Notes: a model not told the origin generated them from the letters alone. 64,000 nucleotides of DNA from Siccirubricoccus deserti (GCF_014283215.1 NZ_JACOMF010000006.1:124001-188000), one strand, 5' to 3'; shown: positions 35,172-47,077, counted from the stretch's first letter. A program made the numbers and translations.

Positions 35172-36806
35172 ATGCCTGCAACTGGGATGGTAGAGCCGAA
35201 TGCCGGTGGACACGGTGACCTGGACGCCATCATCATCGGCGCGGGCATTGCCGGCATGTACCAGCTCTACCGGTTGCGGGAACTCGGCCTGCGCGTGCGG
35301 GTCTATGAGGCCGGAACCGACGTCGGCGGCACCTGGTACTGGAACCGCTACCCCGGCGCCCGCTTCGATTCGGAAAGCTGGTCCTACGGCTATTCCTTCT
35401 CGAAGGAGCTGTTGCAGGAATGGGAATGGCCGGAGCATTTCTCCGCCCAGCCCGACACGCTCCGCTATCTGAATTACGTCGCCGACAAATTCGACCTGCG
35501 GCGGGACATGCGCTTCGGCCACCGCGTCACCGCCGCGCATTTCGACACTGCGACCAGCCGCTGGACCATCACCCTCGACAATGGCGAGCAGGACAGCGCC
35601 CATCTGCTGGTCACCGCGCTGGGCCCGCTCTCGGCCTATACCCTGCCGAACATCCCGGGCCGGGACAGCTTCCAGGGCACGGCCTGCCACACCGCTCGCT
35701 GGCCGCGGGAGGGGCTCGATCTCAAAGGCAAGCGCGTCGGCATCATCGGCACCGGGGCCACCGCCATCCAGACCATCCAGACCATCGCCAAGGAGGTCGG
35801 GCACCTCACCGTCTTCCAGCGCACGCCGAACTGGGCGGCGCCGCTGCACAACCGGAAGATCACCGAGGAGGAGCAGAAGGCGATCAAGGCCAGCTACGAC
35901 GAGATCTTCGAGCGGTGCCGCCAGACCAGCACCTGCTTCATCCACAACACCGACCCGCGCAAGGCGCTGGAGGTCTCGGCGGAGGAGCGGGAGGAGTTCT
36001 GGGAGAAGCTCTATGCCGAGCCCGGCTTCGGCATCTGGGTGGGCAATTTCCAGGACGTGCTGGTGGACCCGGAGGCGAATGCCCTGGCCAGCGAGTTCAT
36101 GGCGAAGAAGATACGCCAGCGCGTCAGGGATCCGAAGGTCGCGGAGAAGCTGATCCCCCGGAACCACGGCTTCGGCACCCGTCGCCTGCCGCTGGAGAGC
36201 GGCTATTTCGAGGTCTACAACCAGGACAACGTGCGGCTGGTGGACATACTGGAAACCCCGATCGAGCGGATAACCCCGGAGGGCATCCGCACCAGCGCCG
36301 AGGATTTCGCCTTCGACGTGCTGATCTACGCCACCGGCTTCGACGGTGTCACCGGTCCCTACGACCGCATCGACATCCGCGGCCCCGGCGGCCGGCGGCT
36401 GAAGGATGACTGGACCGGGACGCCACGCACCTTCCTCGGCATGCTGGCGGAGGGCTTTCCCAACATGCTGATGGTCCTCGGCCCGCATACCGCGCGCGGC
36501 AACATCCCCCGCAACATCGAGGAAATCGTCGATTGGCTGACCGGGCTGATCCGGCACATGCGGGACCACGGGCTGACGCGGGTGGAAGCCCGGCCCGAGG
36601 CGGTGGAGGATTGGGGCCGGCATGTGGAGAAGGCGGCGTCGGGCCTGTTGTTCAGCCAGGTGAATTCCTGGCAGACCGGCGTCAACCGCAATGTCGAGGG
36701 CCGGGATGTCCTCCGCATCCTCGGCTACTACGGCGGCGCCGTGCAGTACCGCCGCAAGGCCGGGGCGGTGGCGGCGCAGGGCTACCGCGAATTCCTGTTC
36801 GGGTGA
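35172..36806 (+). CDS. Flavin-containing Baeyer-Villiger-type monooxygenase
   Basis: A 544-residue class B flavoprotein monooxygenase. The FAD site IIGAGIAGMYQ is at about 21-31, GGTWYWNRYPGARFD near 52-66, the NADPH site GIIGTGATAIQ near 195-205, and the Baeyer-Villiger fingerprint FQGTACHTARWP at 167-178 is complete. It should insert oxygen next to a ketone to give an ester or lactone. Several starts are in frame; ATG 35172 follows GAAGGGGGTG and gives a normal N-terminus. It neighbours SDRs, which make ketones, and hydrolases, which could open lactones, an attractive set for cyclic ketone degradation. Confidence 0.9.
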   Translation: MPATGMVEPNAGGHGDLDAIIIGAGIAGMYQLYRLRELGLRVRVYEAGTDVGGTWYWNRYPGARFDSESWSYGYSFSKELLQEWEWPEHFSAQPDTLRYLNYVADKFDLRRDMRFGHRVTAAHFDTATSRWTITLDNGEQDSAHLLVTALGPLSAYTLPNIPGRDSFQGTACHTARWPREGLDLKGKRVGIIGTGATAIQTIQTIAKEVGHLTVFQRTPNWAAPLHNRKITEEEQKAIKASYDEIFERCRQTSTCFIHNTDPRKALEVSAEEREEFWEKLYAEPGFGIWVGNFQDVLVDPEANALASEFMAKKIRQRVRDPKVAEKLIPRNHGFGTRRLPLESGYFEVYNQDNVRLVDILETPIERITPEGIRTSAEDFAFDVLIYATGFDGVTGPYDRIDIRGPGGRRLKDDWTGTPRTFLGMLAEGFPNMLMVLGPHTARGNIPRNIEEIVDWLTGLIRHMRDHGLTRVEARPEAVEDWGRHVEKAASGLLFSQVNSWQTGVNRNVEGRDVLRILGYYGGAVQYRRKAGAVAAQGYREFLFG

Positions 36807-36875
36807 CCGGGCCGGCCACCCTGCCGCGCCGGCCGAAGCGGCCAGCGTGGCAGGCCGGCGCGATCCCCGCCGCGA

Positions 36876-37619
36876 CTACAGCATCTGCCCGCCATCGACG
36901 ATGATGGTCTGCCCGGTGACCCAGCGCGCCGCCGGGCTCGCCAGGAACAGCACCACCTCCGCCACCTCCTCCGGCGTGCCGAGCCGGCCGAAGGGGATGC
37001 TGCCGAGGATGGCGTTGTAGAGCTTCGGGTCGCTGGTCTTCCGCGCCTCCCACGACCCGCCGGGGAATTCGATGCTGCCCGGCGCCACCGCATTGGCGCG
37101 GATGCCCTTCGGCGCATACATCGCCGCCTGCGACTGGGTGTAGTTGATCAGCAGCGCCTTCACCGCGGCATAGGCCGGGGTGCGGATGCTCGGCCGGTAG
37201 CCGGAGATGGAGGAGACGTTGACGATGCTGCCGTTCGACGCCTCGAGGAAGGGCAGCGCCGCATGGGTGGCGCGGACCGTCGCCATTACATCCACCGAAA
37301 GCCCCTGCGCCCAATGCTCCTCGGTGTCCTGGGAGCCGAAGCCGGAGGCGTTGTTCACCAGTACGTCAATGCCGCCGAGCGCCTGGCCCGCCGCCGCCAC
37401 ATAGGCGGTGACCGCGGCGCGGTCGCCGAGGTCGCATTGCGCGGCATGCGCCGTCACGCCATGCCCGGCGATCTCGGCCTTGGTCGCGTCCAACGGCCCG
37501 GCGCTGCGGGCGCAGACCGAAACCGCTGCCCCGGCCGCGGCGAAGCCCAGCGCCACCGACCTTCCGATGCCGCGGCTGCCGCCGCAGACCACCACACGCT
37601 TGCCCTTGAAATCCTGCAT
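36876..37619 (-). CDS. Short-chain dehydrogenase/reductase
   Basis: A 247-residue classical SDR: cofactor site CGGSRGIGRS at about 12-21, VNNASG near 87-92, active-site SSISG near 138, YAAVK near 152-156, and a usual VTGQTIIVDGG end. Start ATG 37619 is preceded by CAGGGAAA. It converges with the monooxygenase gene, 70 bases apart, and could supply or consume its ketone. It differs from the SDR at 33730 enough to be a separate enzyme, not a recent copy. Confidence 0.88.
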   Translation of the reverse strand: MQDFKGKRVVVCGGSRGIGRSVALGFAAAGAAVSVCARSAGPLDATKAEIAGHGVTAHAAQCDLGDRAAVTAYVAAAGQALGGIDVLVNNASGFGSQDTEEHWAQGLSVDVMATVRATHAALPFLEASNGSIVNVSSISGYRPSIRTPAYAAVKALLINYTQSQAAMYAPKGIRANAVAPGSIEFPGGSWEARKTSDPKLYNAILGSIPFGRLGTPEEVAEVVLFLASPAARWVTGQTIIVDGGQML

Positions 37620-37745
37620 GTCCGTTTCCCTGGTTGGTGATCGCCGGCGCAGGCTGGCGAAGCCGAGGCGGAAGGGCAAGCCGTGGCGCCGAAACTCGCG
37701 GTTGCAGGCTTGATGCCGGCGCCGGCGCGGGCATCTGTTGCAGCC

Positions 37746-38552
37746 ATGAACCTTCCCTTCCTCGATCGCCGCCCGCGCGTCGCGCTGGTGCGGCTGCAAG
37801 GCACCATCACCCCCCGGCCAGGCATCGGCGGCGGGCTCAACCTGGCCAGCGTGGCGCCCCAACTGGACCGCGCCTTCGGGCTGAAGCGGGCGGTGGCAGT
37901 GTTCCTGGTCATCAACTCACCGGGCGGATCGCCGGTGCAGTCCAGCCTGATCGCCGGCCACATCCGTCGCTTGGCCACCGAGAAGAAGCTGCCGGTCATC
38001 GCCTGCGTCGAGGATGCGGCGGCCTCCGGCGGCTATTGGATCGCCTGCGCGGCGGATGAAATCGTGACCGACCCGGCTTCCATCCTCGGCTCCATCGGGG
38101 TGATCGCGGCCGGCTTCGGCTTCCAGGGCGCGCTGGAGAAGCTCGGCGTCGAGCGCCGCCTGCGCACTGCGGGGACGGAGAAGAGCTTCTGGGACCCCTT
38201 CCGCCCGGAACGGCCCGAGGATGCGGCGCGGCTGGAGGGGCTGCTGGAGGAGCTGCACGCCGAATTCCGCAACTGGGTCACGGAGCGCCGCGGGCCGAAG
38301 CTGAAGCTCCCGCCAGGAGAGGCCTTCACCGGGCGCTTCTGGCCCGGGCGGCGGGCGGTGGAGCTGGGCCTCGCCGACCGGCTGGGCGATGCGGCGGGGG
38401 AGGCCAGGCGGCGCTTCGGGGAGAAGGTGCGGCTCGTTCCGATCGGCGGCCCGCGCCCGCCGCTGCTGCGCCGCCTGCTGCCGGGGTTCTCCGCCGAGGC
38501 CGTGCTGGCGGTGGCGGAGGAGCGGGCGGCCTGGGCGCGACTGGGGTTGTAG
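37746..38552 (+). CDS. S49-family peptidase (SppA/SohB-like)
   Basis: A 268-residue serine peptidase of the signal-peptide-peptidase family. The nucleophile is Ser94 in AAASGGYWIA and the general base should be Lys146 in AGTEKSFWDPF. The preceding LVINSPGGSPVQSS strand is typical. Unlike E. coli SppA it is single-domain and has no clear N-terminal membrane helix from ATG 37746; a longer frame from GTG/TTG codons upstream (37683) would not add one. Such peptidases clear cleaved signal peptides or membrane fragments. Divergent from the SDR, monocistronic. Confidence 0.88.
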   Translation: MNLPFLDRRPRVALVRLQGTITPRPGIGGGLNLASVAPQLDRAFGLKRAVAVFLVINSPGGSPVQSSLIAGHIRRLATEKKLPVIACVEDAAASGGYWIACAADEIVTDPASILGSIGVIAAGFGFQGALEKLGVERRLRTAGTEKSFWDPFRPERPEDAARLEGLLEELHAEFRNWVTERRGPKLKLPPGEAFTGRFWPGRRAVELGLADRLGDAAGEARRRFGEKVRLVPIGGPRPPLLRRLLPGFSAEAVLAVAEERAAWARLGL

Positions 38553-38647
38553 CTGGCGCCGGTAGAGCCGAGAGGGCGCGTTGCCCTATGGCCTTTCCCG
38601 CCAAAGGCCAAGGACTTTTGGAAATCACGGGTCTCAACTCAAGGGAT

Positions 38648-38702
38648 CCAAGGGCCCTTCGGCCCTTGGTGGGGGAGTATGAGGGGGCAAAGCCCCCTCA
38701 TA
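38648..38702 (+). terminator. Double hairpin downstream of the S49 peptidase gene
   Basis: Two perfect stem-loops lie nine bases apart. CCAAGGGCC with GGCCCTTGG (loop CTTC) spans 38648-38669, and TATGAGGGGGC with GCCCCCTCATA (loop AAA) spans 38678-38702, followed by CCGGCTTTT. The pair sits between the peptidase end and a convergent gene, fitting a two-way terminator. Very similar CTTCGG/AAAGCCCCCTC units are, as I recall, common in Acetobacteraceae spacers. Confidence 0.6.
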
Positions 38703-38845
38703 CCGGCTTTTCGGCGAACTCCGTCCACCAGGATCTAGGCAATCGTCCAGCCTCCTGTTCAAGGAGTTGTCGTCTGACCCTGCGGCGCGAAGCGCTCTAT
38801 TGCTTTGATTGTGGGGTAGATTCGGGCTGTCGGCGCGGCCTGCAG

Positions 38846-39250
38846 CTATCCTCCCACCTGTCGTAGCCAGTCCTGCAGATTGTAATAGGTTGTCACCCGG
38901 GTGATCCTTCCGCCGGCGATGGTGAAGAAGGCGCCCGCCGGCAGCCGGTAGCGCTGGCCGCGCGCCTCCGGCAGGCCGGCATCGGTCGCCAGGTATTCCC
39001 CCTCCACCACGAATTCCGCCGCGGCCCTCGTGCCGGTGGCATCCACCATTACCGCCAGTTCATGGATGCTCTCGCGGTAGCAGCGGTCCATATGGTCCAG
39101 GAATTCGGCGAAGGCCGGCTTGCCGATCGCGCGGCTGCCCTGGTTCACGTCATGCGCCACATCCTCGGCCAGCAGGGCGAGCATTGCCGCCCGGTCGCCG
39201 CGGCCGAAGGCGTCGTAATAGGCGTGGATCAGCGGGGTGGTTTCGGTCAT
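38846..39250 (-). CDS. SnoaL/NTF2-like protein (ketosteroid isomerase-related)
   Basis: A 134-residue small alpha+beta barrel protein. Its N-terminal [28 protein letters not shown] and C-terminal [19 protein letters not shown] are those of the ketosteroid-isomerase-related NTF2 family. This fold is used for isomerases, hydrolases and simple binding; no catalytic aspartate can be assigned with confidence. The start ATG 39250 has GGAG upstream. It is divergent from glyQ by 63 bases and shares that spacer for its promoter. Confidence 0.82.
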   Translation of the reverse strand: MTETTPLIHAYYDAFGRGDRAAMLALLAEDVAHDVNQGSRAIGKPAFAEFLDHMDRCYRESIHELAVMVDATGTRAAAEFVVEGEYLATDAGLPEARGQRYRLPAGAFFTIAGGRITRVTTYYNLQDWLRQVGG

Positions 39251-39313
39251 CGGCGACTCCATCAAAATGGCCGCCACTATGTTCCGCGGCGCCGCCATGG
39301 CAAAAGGCGCCGC

Positions 39314-40198
39314 ATGTCGACCAGCGCCACCACCCTGCCCTTGGCCAAGCCCCCCAGCTTCCAGGAACTGATCCTGCGGCTGCACGCCTACTGGGCCAGC
39401 CAGGGCTGCCTGATCCTGCAGCCCTATGACATGGAGGTGGGCGCCGGCACCTTCCATCCGGCGACGACCCTGCGCGCGCTGGGGGCGAAGCCCTGGAAGG
39501 CGGCCTATGTCCAGCCCTCCCGCCGCCCGGCCGATGGCCGGTATGGCGAGAATCCGAACCGGCTGCAGCACTACTACCAGTACCAGGTCATCATGAAGCC
39601 CTCGCCGGCCGACCCGCAATCGGCGCTGATCGGCAGCTACCGGGCGATCGGCCTGGACCCGCTGGTGCATGACGTGCGCTTCGTCGAGGACGATTGGGAA
39701 AGCCCGACCCTCGGCGCCTGGGGCCTGGGTTGGGAGGTCTGGTGCGACGGCATGGAGGTGACGCAGTTCACCTATTTCCAGCAGGTCGGCGGCATCCCCT
39801 GCGAAGTGCCCTCCTGCGAGCTGACCTACGGGCTGGAGCGCCTGGCCATGTATATCCAGGGGGTCGACAATGTATACGATCTCGATTTCAACGGCCAGGG
39901 CGTGAGCTATGGTGAGGTATTCCATCGCGCCGAGCGGGAATACAGCGCTCACAATTTCGAATATGCCGACACCGAGAAGCTGTTCCGCCACTTCCGCGAC
40001 GCCGAGGAGGAGTGCGAGGCGCTGCTGAAGCATGGCCTCGCCCTGCCGGCCTACGACCAGTGCATCAAGGCCAGCCACCGCTTCAACCTGCTGGACGCCC
40101 GCGGCGCCATCAGCGTGACCGAGCGCGCCGCCTATATCGGGCGGGTGCGGGCCCTGGCGAAGGGATGCTGCGAGGCTTGGATCGCCGGGGGCGGCTAG
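39314..40198 (+). CDS. glyQ: Glycyl-tRNA synthetase alpha subunit
   Basis: A 294-residue catalytic subunit of the bacterial alpha2beta2 glycyl-tRNA synthetase, which charges tRNA-Gly. The family signature runs [17 protein letters not shown], then [22 protein letters not shown], and [13 protein letters not shown] is intact; length is normal. The start is ATG 39314. In nearly all bacteria glyS follows directly, but here 700 bases with two toxin-antitoxin-like genes intervene before glyS. All four genes run the same way and are tightly packed, so glyS expression probably depends on read-through. Confidence 0.97.
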   Translation: MSTSATTLPLAKPPSFQELILRLHAYWASQGCLILQPYDMEVGAGTFHPATTLRALGAKPWKAAYVQPSRRPADGRYGENPNRLQHYYQYQVIMKPSPADPQSALIGSYRAIGLDPLVHDVRFVEDDWESPTLGAWGLGWEVWCDGMEVTQFTYFQQVGGIPCEVPSCELTYGLERLAMYIQGVDNVYDLDFNGQGVSYGEVFHRAEREYSAHNFEYADTEKLFRHFRDAEEECEALLKHGLALPAYDQCIKASHRFNLLDARGAISVTERAAYIGRVRALAKGCCEAWIAGGG

Positions 40199-40225
40199 GG
40201 TGGAATGACCATGCGATATTCTACC
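40199..40225 (+). promoter_or_regulatory. Candidate operator upstream of the antitoxin gene
   Basis: GGTGGAAT at 40199-40206 and ATTCTACC at 40218-40225 form an inverted repeat with one mismatch and an 11-base spacer, between the glyQ stop and the antitoxin start. Antitoxin-toxin complexes usually bind such repeats. The ATATT core is the only AT-rich patch here and could double as a -10 element. Confidence 0.35.
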
Positions 40226-40236
40226 ATGAGGGCGGC

Positions 40237-40506
40237 ATGGGTCCGTTGAACCTGAAGGACGAGGCGCTGATCGCCGACGCCCGCACGCTGGCGGGGCTTC
40301 TGGGCGCCTCCACCACCGATGCCGTCCGGCGCGCGGTGCAGGAGAAGCTGGCGCGAGAGCGGGGCGGCCGCGACGCGGAGAAGCGCCGGAAATCCGCGGC
40401 GGTCCTCGCTGCCGCCGCGGATTTCCGGGGCGTTGGCGGCGAGGTCTTGGCCAACGCTGAACTCGGCGGCATGCCCTATGACCCCGAGACGGGGCTGCCG
40501 CGGTGA
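40237..40506 (+). CDS. vapB: VapB-type antitoxin
   Basis: An 89-residue protein with the Rv0623-type VapB pattern: N-terminal LNLKDEALIADARTLAGLLGASTTDAVRRAV, a ribbon-helix-helix-like DNA-binding part, and a charged ARERGGRDAEKRRK linker. The C-terminal tail would wrap around the toxin. GAGGGCGG precedes ATG 40237. Its TGA overlaps the GTG of vapC. Neutralises the toxin and probably represses the internal promoter. Position between glyQ and glyS is unusual. Confidence 0.82.
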   Translation: MGPLNLKDEALIADARTLAGLLGASTTDAVRRAVQEKLARERGGRDAEKRRKSAAVLAAAADFRGVGGEVLANAELGGMPYDPETGLPR

Positions 40507-40904
40507 TCGTCGATACCTCCGGCTTCAATGCCATCCTGCGCGCGGAACCCGATGCACGGCATTTCGCCGAGGCACTGGCCGAGGCGCCCGTGGCTTGCAT
40601 CACGGCCGCGACCTTCCTGGAGACGGCCATCGTCGCCGAGGGGGGCGAAGGCTCTGCCGGCGCCCGGAAGCTCGACCGGGCTCCGGAACAGGCCGCCATC
40701 GCACTGGTGTCGGTGACGCCGGATCTCGCGCGGCGCGCCCGCATCGCCTGGCGCCGCTTCGGCAAGGGGTGCCACCCCGCCGGGCTGAATTTCGGCGACT
40801 GCTTCGCCCATGCTCTCGCCGAGGAGCGCGGCGAGCCCCTGCTGTTCAAGGGCGATGAGTTCGCCCAGACCGATGTAAAGGCGGCGCTGCCACCCCATGC
40901 CTGA
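40503..40904 (+). CDS. vapC: VapC-type PIN-domain ribonuclease toxin
   Basis: A 133-residue PIN-domain protein. The acidic metal-binding set is complete: Asp4 (MIVDTSG), Glu40 (TFLETAI), Asp99 (NFGDCFAHALA) and Asp118 (KGDEF). Such toxins cut tRNA or rRNA loops unless bound by VapB. GTG 40503 overlaps the antitoxin stop (GTGA), and its end overlaps the glyS start by eight bases, so translation of glyS may be coupled to that of the toxin. All active-site residues being present argues for a working enzyme. Confidence 0.87.
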   Translation: MIVDTSGFNAILRAEPDARHFAEALAEAPVACITAATFLETAIVAEGGEGSAGARKLDRAPEQAAIALVSVTPDLARRARIAWRRFGKGCHPAGLNFGDCFAHALAEERGEPLLFKGDEFAQTDVKAALPPHA

Positions 40905-42972
40905 ACTCCTGATCGAGCTGTTCTCCGAGGAAATCCCGGCGCGCATGCAGGCCCGTGCCGCCGAGGATTTCTGCGGCCTGCTGCACAAGGCGCTGGTGCC
41001 ACTGATGGCTGCCGCGCCGCGGCCGCTGTACGGCCCCCGCCGCATCGCCGCGGTGGGCGAGATGGCGGCGCGGGCCGAGACGCCGGGCAAGGAGGAGCGC
41101 GGGCCGCGCATCGGCGCGCCGGATGCGGCGCTGGAGGGTTTCCTCCGCAAGCATGGCGCGACCCGCGACGCGCTGACCCAGGAAGGCCAATTCTGGGTGC
41201 TGTCGAAGCCCGGCGCGGTGATCGAGGCGCCGGCGCTGCTGGCCCGCGTGCTGCCCGGCCTGCTGCGCAGCTTCCCCTGGCCGAAATCCATGCGCTGGGG
41301 CACCAGCGGCTTCGCCTGGGTGCGGCCGTTGCAGCGCATCCTCTGCCTGTTCGACGGCGTGCCGGTGCCCTTCGCCCTGGCGGAGGGCGAGGATGCGGTG
41401 CATGGCCTGGCCGCTGCGGACCTCACCGAAGGCCACCGCATCCTGGCCGGTACCGAGCCCTTCGCGGTGCGCAGCCTCGCCGGTTACGAAGCCGGGCTGC
41501 GGGAGCGCTTCGTCATCGCCGATGCCGCGGAGCGCGAGCGGGTCATCGAGGCGGGCATCGCCGCCCTGGCCGCGGCCGAAGGGCTGGAGGTGGTGCCGGA
41601 CCGCGGGCTGCTGGCCGAAGTGGCGGGGCTGGTGGAATGGCCGGTGCCGCTGCTCGGCTCCATCGACGCGGGCTTCATGGACCTGCCGCCCGAGGTGATG
41701 CGCACCACCATGCGGGTGAACCAGCGCTATTTCGCACTACGCCGGCCGGATGGCAGCGCGGCGCCGCGCTTCGCCCTGGTGTCCAACATCGTACCGCAGG
41801 ATGGCGGCGCGGCGATCGTCGCCGGCAACGAGAAGGTGCTGCGGGCGCGGCTTTCGGATGCGCGGTTCTTCTGGGACCAGGACCGGAAGCAGCGGTTGGA
41901 GGATTTCCTGCCGAAGCTCGATGGCGTGGTGTTCTTCGAATCGCTCGGCACCCAGCGCCAGCGAACGGAGCGTCTGGAATCCCTGGCGGTGCGGATCGCG
42001 CCGCTGGTCGGTGCCAATCTGGCGCTTGCCGCCCGCGCCGGCCGGCTGGCCAAGGCCGATCTGGCCAGTGGGATGGTCGGCGAGTTCCCTGAATTGCAGG
42101 GGGTGATGGGGCGCTACTACGCGCGGCAGGATGGCGAGGATGCGCGCATCGCCGAAGCGATAGGCGCGCATTACCGCCCGCTCGGCCCGGGCGATGCGGT
42201 GCCGGACGAGCCGGTTGCCATGGCGGTGGCGCTGGCCGACAAGCTGGACCAGCTTGCCGGCTTCTTCGCCGCGGGCCAGAAGCCGACCGGCTCGGGCGAT
42301 CCCTTCGCCCTGCGGCGGGCGGCGCTCGGCGTCATTCGCATCATCCGCGAGAATGGCCTGCGCGTACCGCTGCGCGAGGTGCTGCTGGCCACCCAGCCGC
42401 TGCTGCGGCCGCTGGTGCAACAGGGCCTGCTGCCCGCGCTGCCCGACGTGAACGACATCATGGAGTTCCTCGCCGAACGCCTCCGCGTCCAGCTCCGCGC
42501 CGAGGGCGCCCGCCACGACCTCGTCGCCGCGGTCTTCGGCGCGACGCCGGACGATGATCTCGTCCGCCTGCTCGCCCGCGCCGCGGCGCTGGAATCGCTG
42601 CTCGCCACGCCGGATGGCGCCAACCTGCTCACCGCTTACAAGCGCGCCGCCAACATCCTCCGCATCGAGAACCGCAAGGACGGCCCGCATGATGGGCCGG
42701 TCGACCGCGATCTGCTGGAAGCCGATGCGGAACGCGCGCTCGCCGGCGCCGTGGAGTCCGCCACCACGGCCGTCGCCGCGGCGCTTGCCGCCGAGGATTT
42801 CGCTGGCGCGATGCGCCATCTCGCCGCGCTGCGCCTCCCGGTCGATGCCTTCTTCGACACCGTCACGGTGAATGATCCGAAGGCGGAACTCCGCGCCAAC
42901 CGGCTGCGTTTGCTCGGGCGGCTCTGCGCCGCCATGGATACGGTCGCGGATTTCTCGAAAATCGAAGGTTGA
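40897..42972 (+). CDS. glyS: Glycyl-tRNA synthetase beta subunit
   Basis: A 691-residue tRNA-binding subunit of glycyl-tRNA synthetase. N-terminal PELLIELFSEEIPARMQ and the internal EVMRTTMRVNQRYFAL are standard, as are the HD-like KADLASGMVGEFPELQGVMG and SGDPFALRRAALGVIRI segments; length is normal. ATG 40897 lies inside the last codons of vapC. The ppdK gene follows 80 bases after the stop, a common neighbour in Acetobacteraceae. Confidence 0.97.
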   Translation: MPELLIELFSEEIPARMQARAAEDFCGLLHKALVPLMAAAPRPLYGPRRIAAVGEMAARAETPGKEERGPRIGAPDAALEGFLRKHGATRDALTQEGQFWVLSKPGAVIEAPALLARVLPGLLRSFPWPKSMRWGTSGFAWVRPLQRILCLFDGVPVPFALAEGEDAVHGLAAADLTEGHRILAGTEPFAVRSLAGYEAGLRERFVIADAAERERVIEAGIAALAAAEGLEVVPDRGLLAEVAGLVEWPVPLLGSIDAGFMDLPPEVMRTTMRVNQRYFALRRPDGSAAPRFALVSNIVPQDGGAAIVAGNEKVLRARLSDARFFWDQDRKQRLEDFLPKLDGVVFFESLGTQRQRTERLESLAVRIAPLVGANLALAARAGRLAKADLASGMVGEFPELQGVMGRYYARQDGEDARIAEAIGAHYRPLGPGDAVPDEPVAMAVALADKLDQLAGFFAAGQKPTGSGDPFALRRAALGVIRIIRENGLRVPLREVLLATQPLLRPLVQQGLLPALPDVNDIMEFLAERLRVQLRAEGARHDLVAAVFGATPDDDLVRLLARAAALESLLATPDGANLLTAYKRAANILRIENRKDGPHDGPVDRDLLEADAERALAGAVESATTAVAAALAAEDFAGAMRHLAALRLPVDAFFDTVTVNDPKAELRANRLRLLGRLCAAMDTVADFSKIEG

Positions 42973-43052
42973 ATGACGCACGGCATGGCACAATCGGGCC
43001 GGCTCCGCCCCGACCGATGCCCGCCATGCCCAAAGCAAGAGGAACACCGCCT

Positions 43053-45725
<2,673 letters not shown>

Positions 45726-45773
45726 GGCTCATGCCGCTGGCGTGTCGCGCGGTGCGGCTCGCCGGCGGCTGGC

Positions 45774-46952
45774 CTACCCTGGCGCGTCGAAATGCACGTC
45801 ATGGCTGACCAGCGCGGTGCGCTCATCCGGTGGCTCCAGCCAGTCCAGGTGCCGCAGCGTCCGCACCAGGTCGTTCCGCCCGGCCTGCCAATGGTCGAGC
45901 ATGGTGTTGCGGGAGAATTCGTAATCCTTGTAGTCGCGGTCGTACTCCGACTGCCGGTACACCAGCTGTAGCAGGTTCAGCCGCGAGGGCGGGATCTGGG
46001 CGGCGATGCGCTGCACCTCCGGATCGGCCTGCATCGCCTCGGGCAGCTTCGCCAGCAGCGTCTCGATGGCGCAGCGCATGTCGTGCATGCGGCGGTAGAC
46101 ATCGGTCACCAGCCGGGTGCGGCTGGAGAAGCGGATGTCCTTTGCCCGCTCATCGGCCTCCGGCAGGGTGCGTGGTGCCTTGCCACGGCTGCTGAACAGA
46201 TCCACCTGGAATACCAGGCTGGTCGGCGCCGGACCGGCGTCCAGCACGTATTGCAGCGGCGTGTTGGAGACCAGGCTGCCATCCCAGTAGTATTCGCCGT
46301 CGATTTCCACTGGCGGGAAGCCCGGGGGCAGGGCGCCGCTGGCCATGATGTGCTCGGGGCCGAGCCGCCGCTCGCGCGTGTCGAAATACACTGTATTGCC
46401 GGTGGCGACGTTGACCGCGCCCACCGAAAGCCGTGTCGGCCCGTCGTTCAGCAGGTCGAAATCGACCAGCTCCAGCAGGGTCCGGTGCAGCGGTTCGGTG
46501 TCGTACCAGCTCACCGCGCAGGCATGGCCGGCCGGCTGGAAATACGGCACGACGCCGCGTGGCCGGAAGAAGCCAGGCTGGCCGGTGAGCAGCGCCGACC
46601 AGGCGGCGAATAGGTTGGCGGCGCTGCGCAGCGCGTCGCCATCCGGCAGCCAGGACCAATGCACCGAATTGGTGACCCGGCGCCAGAATTCGCGCAGCCG
46701 TTCCACCCGCCGCTCCGGCGGATTGCCGGCAATCAGCGCGGCATTGACCGCGCCGATCGAGATGCCGGCGACCCAATCGGGCAGGAAGGGCGTCTCCGCC
46801 AGCACCTCGTAGACGCCACCCTGGTAGGAGCCGAGCGCACCGCCACCCTGCAGCAGCAGCACCACGCCATCGTATTGCGTGCGCATGTGCTGCCATGCGG
46901 CGCGGCGCGCCGCCTCCGGCCCACGCCGTGGCGTTCCTGTCTGGTCAAGCAT
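45774..46952 (-). CDS. Patatin-like phospholipase
   Basis: A 392-residue lipid acyl hydrolase. The oxyanion glycine run GGGALGSYQGG is at 36-46, the nucleophile Ser65 in GISIG, and the partner aspartate Asp224 in WDGSL, so the catalytic dyad is intact. The C-terminal third, with QLVYRQSEYDRDYKDYEFSRNTM, is the DUF3734 extension common in alphaproteobacterial members, some linked to membrane lipid or polyhydroxybutyrate turnover. No signal peptide. The start is ATG 46952 with AGGA upstream. Divergent from the SDR at 47078. Confidence 0.88.
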   Translation of the reverse strand: MLDQTGTPRRGPEAARRAAWQHMRTQYDGVVLLLQGGGALGSYQGGVYEVLAETPFLPDWVAGISIGAVNAALIAGNPPERRVERLREFWRRVTNSVHWSWLPDGDALRSAANLFAAWSALLTGQPGFFRPRGVVPYFQPAGHACAVSWYDTEPLHRTLLELVDFDLLNDGPTRLSVGAVNVATGNTVYFDTRERRLGPEHIMASGALPPGFPPVEIDGEYYWDGSLVSNTPLQYVLDAGPAPTSLVFQVDLFSSRGKAPRTLPEADERAKDIRFSSRTRLVTDVYRRMHDMRCAIETLLAKLPEAMQADPEVQRIAAQIPPSRLNLLQLVYRQSEYDRDYKDYEFSRNTMLDHWQAGRNDLVRTLRHLDWLEPPDERTALVSHDVHFDAPG

Positions 46953-47077
46953 GGTCCTGTCGCTCCGGTCGCGCCCATCCTGCACGCCCGGACACGGTGT
47001 GTTCTGCACGGCCGCGTGACCGGGCTGAAACCTTCGCCGCCCGCTCCCCGTTGCCGCGGAACCGAGGGAGCCAAGCC

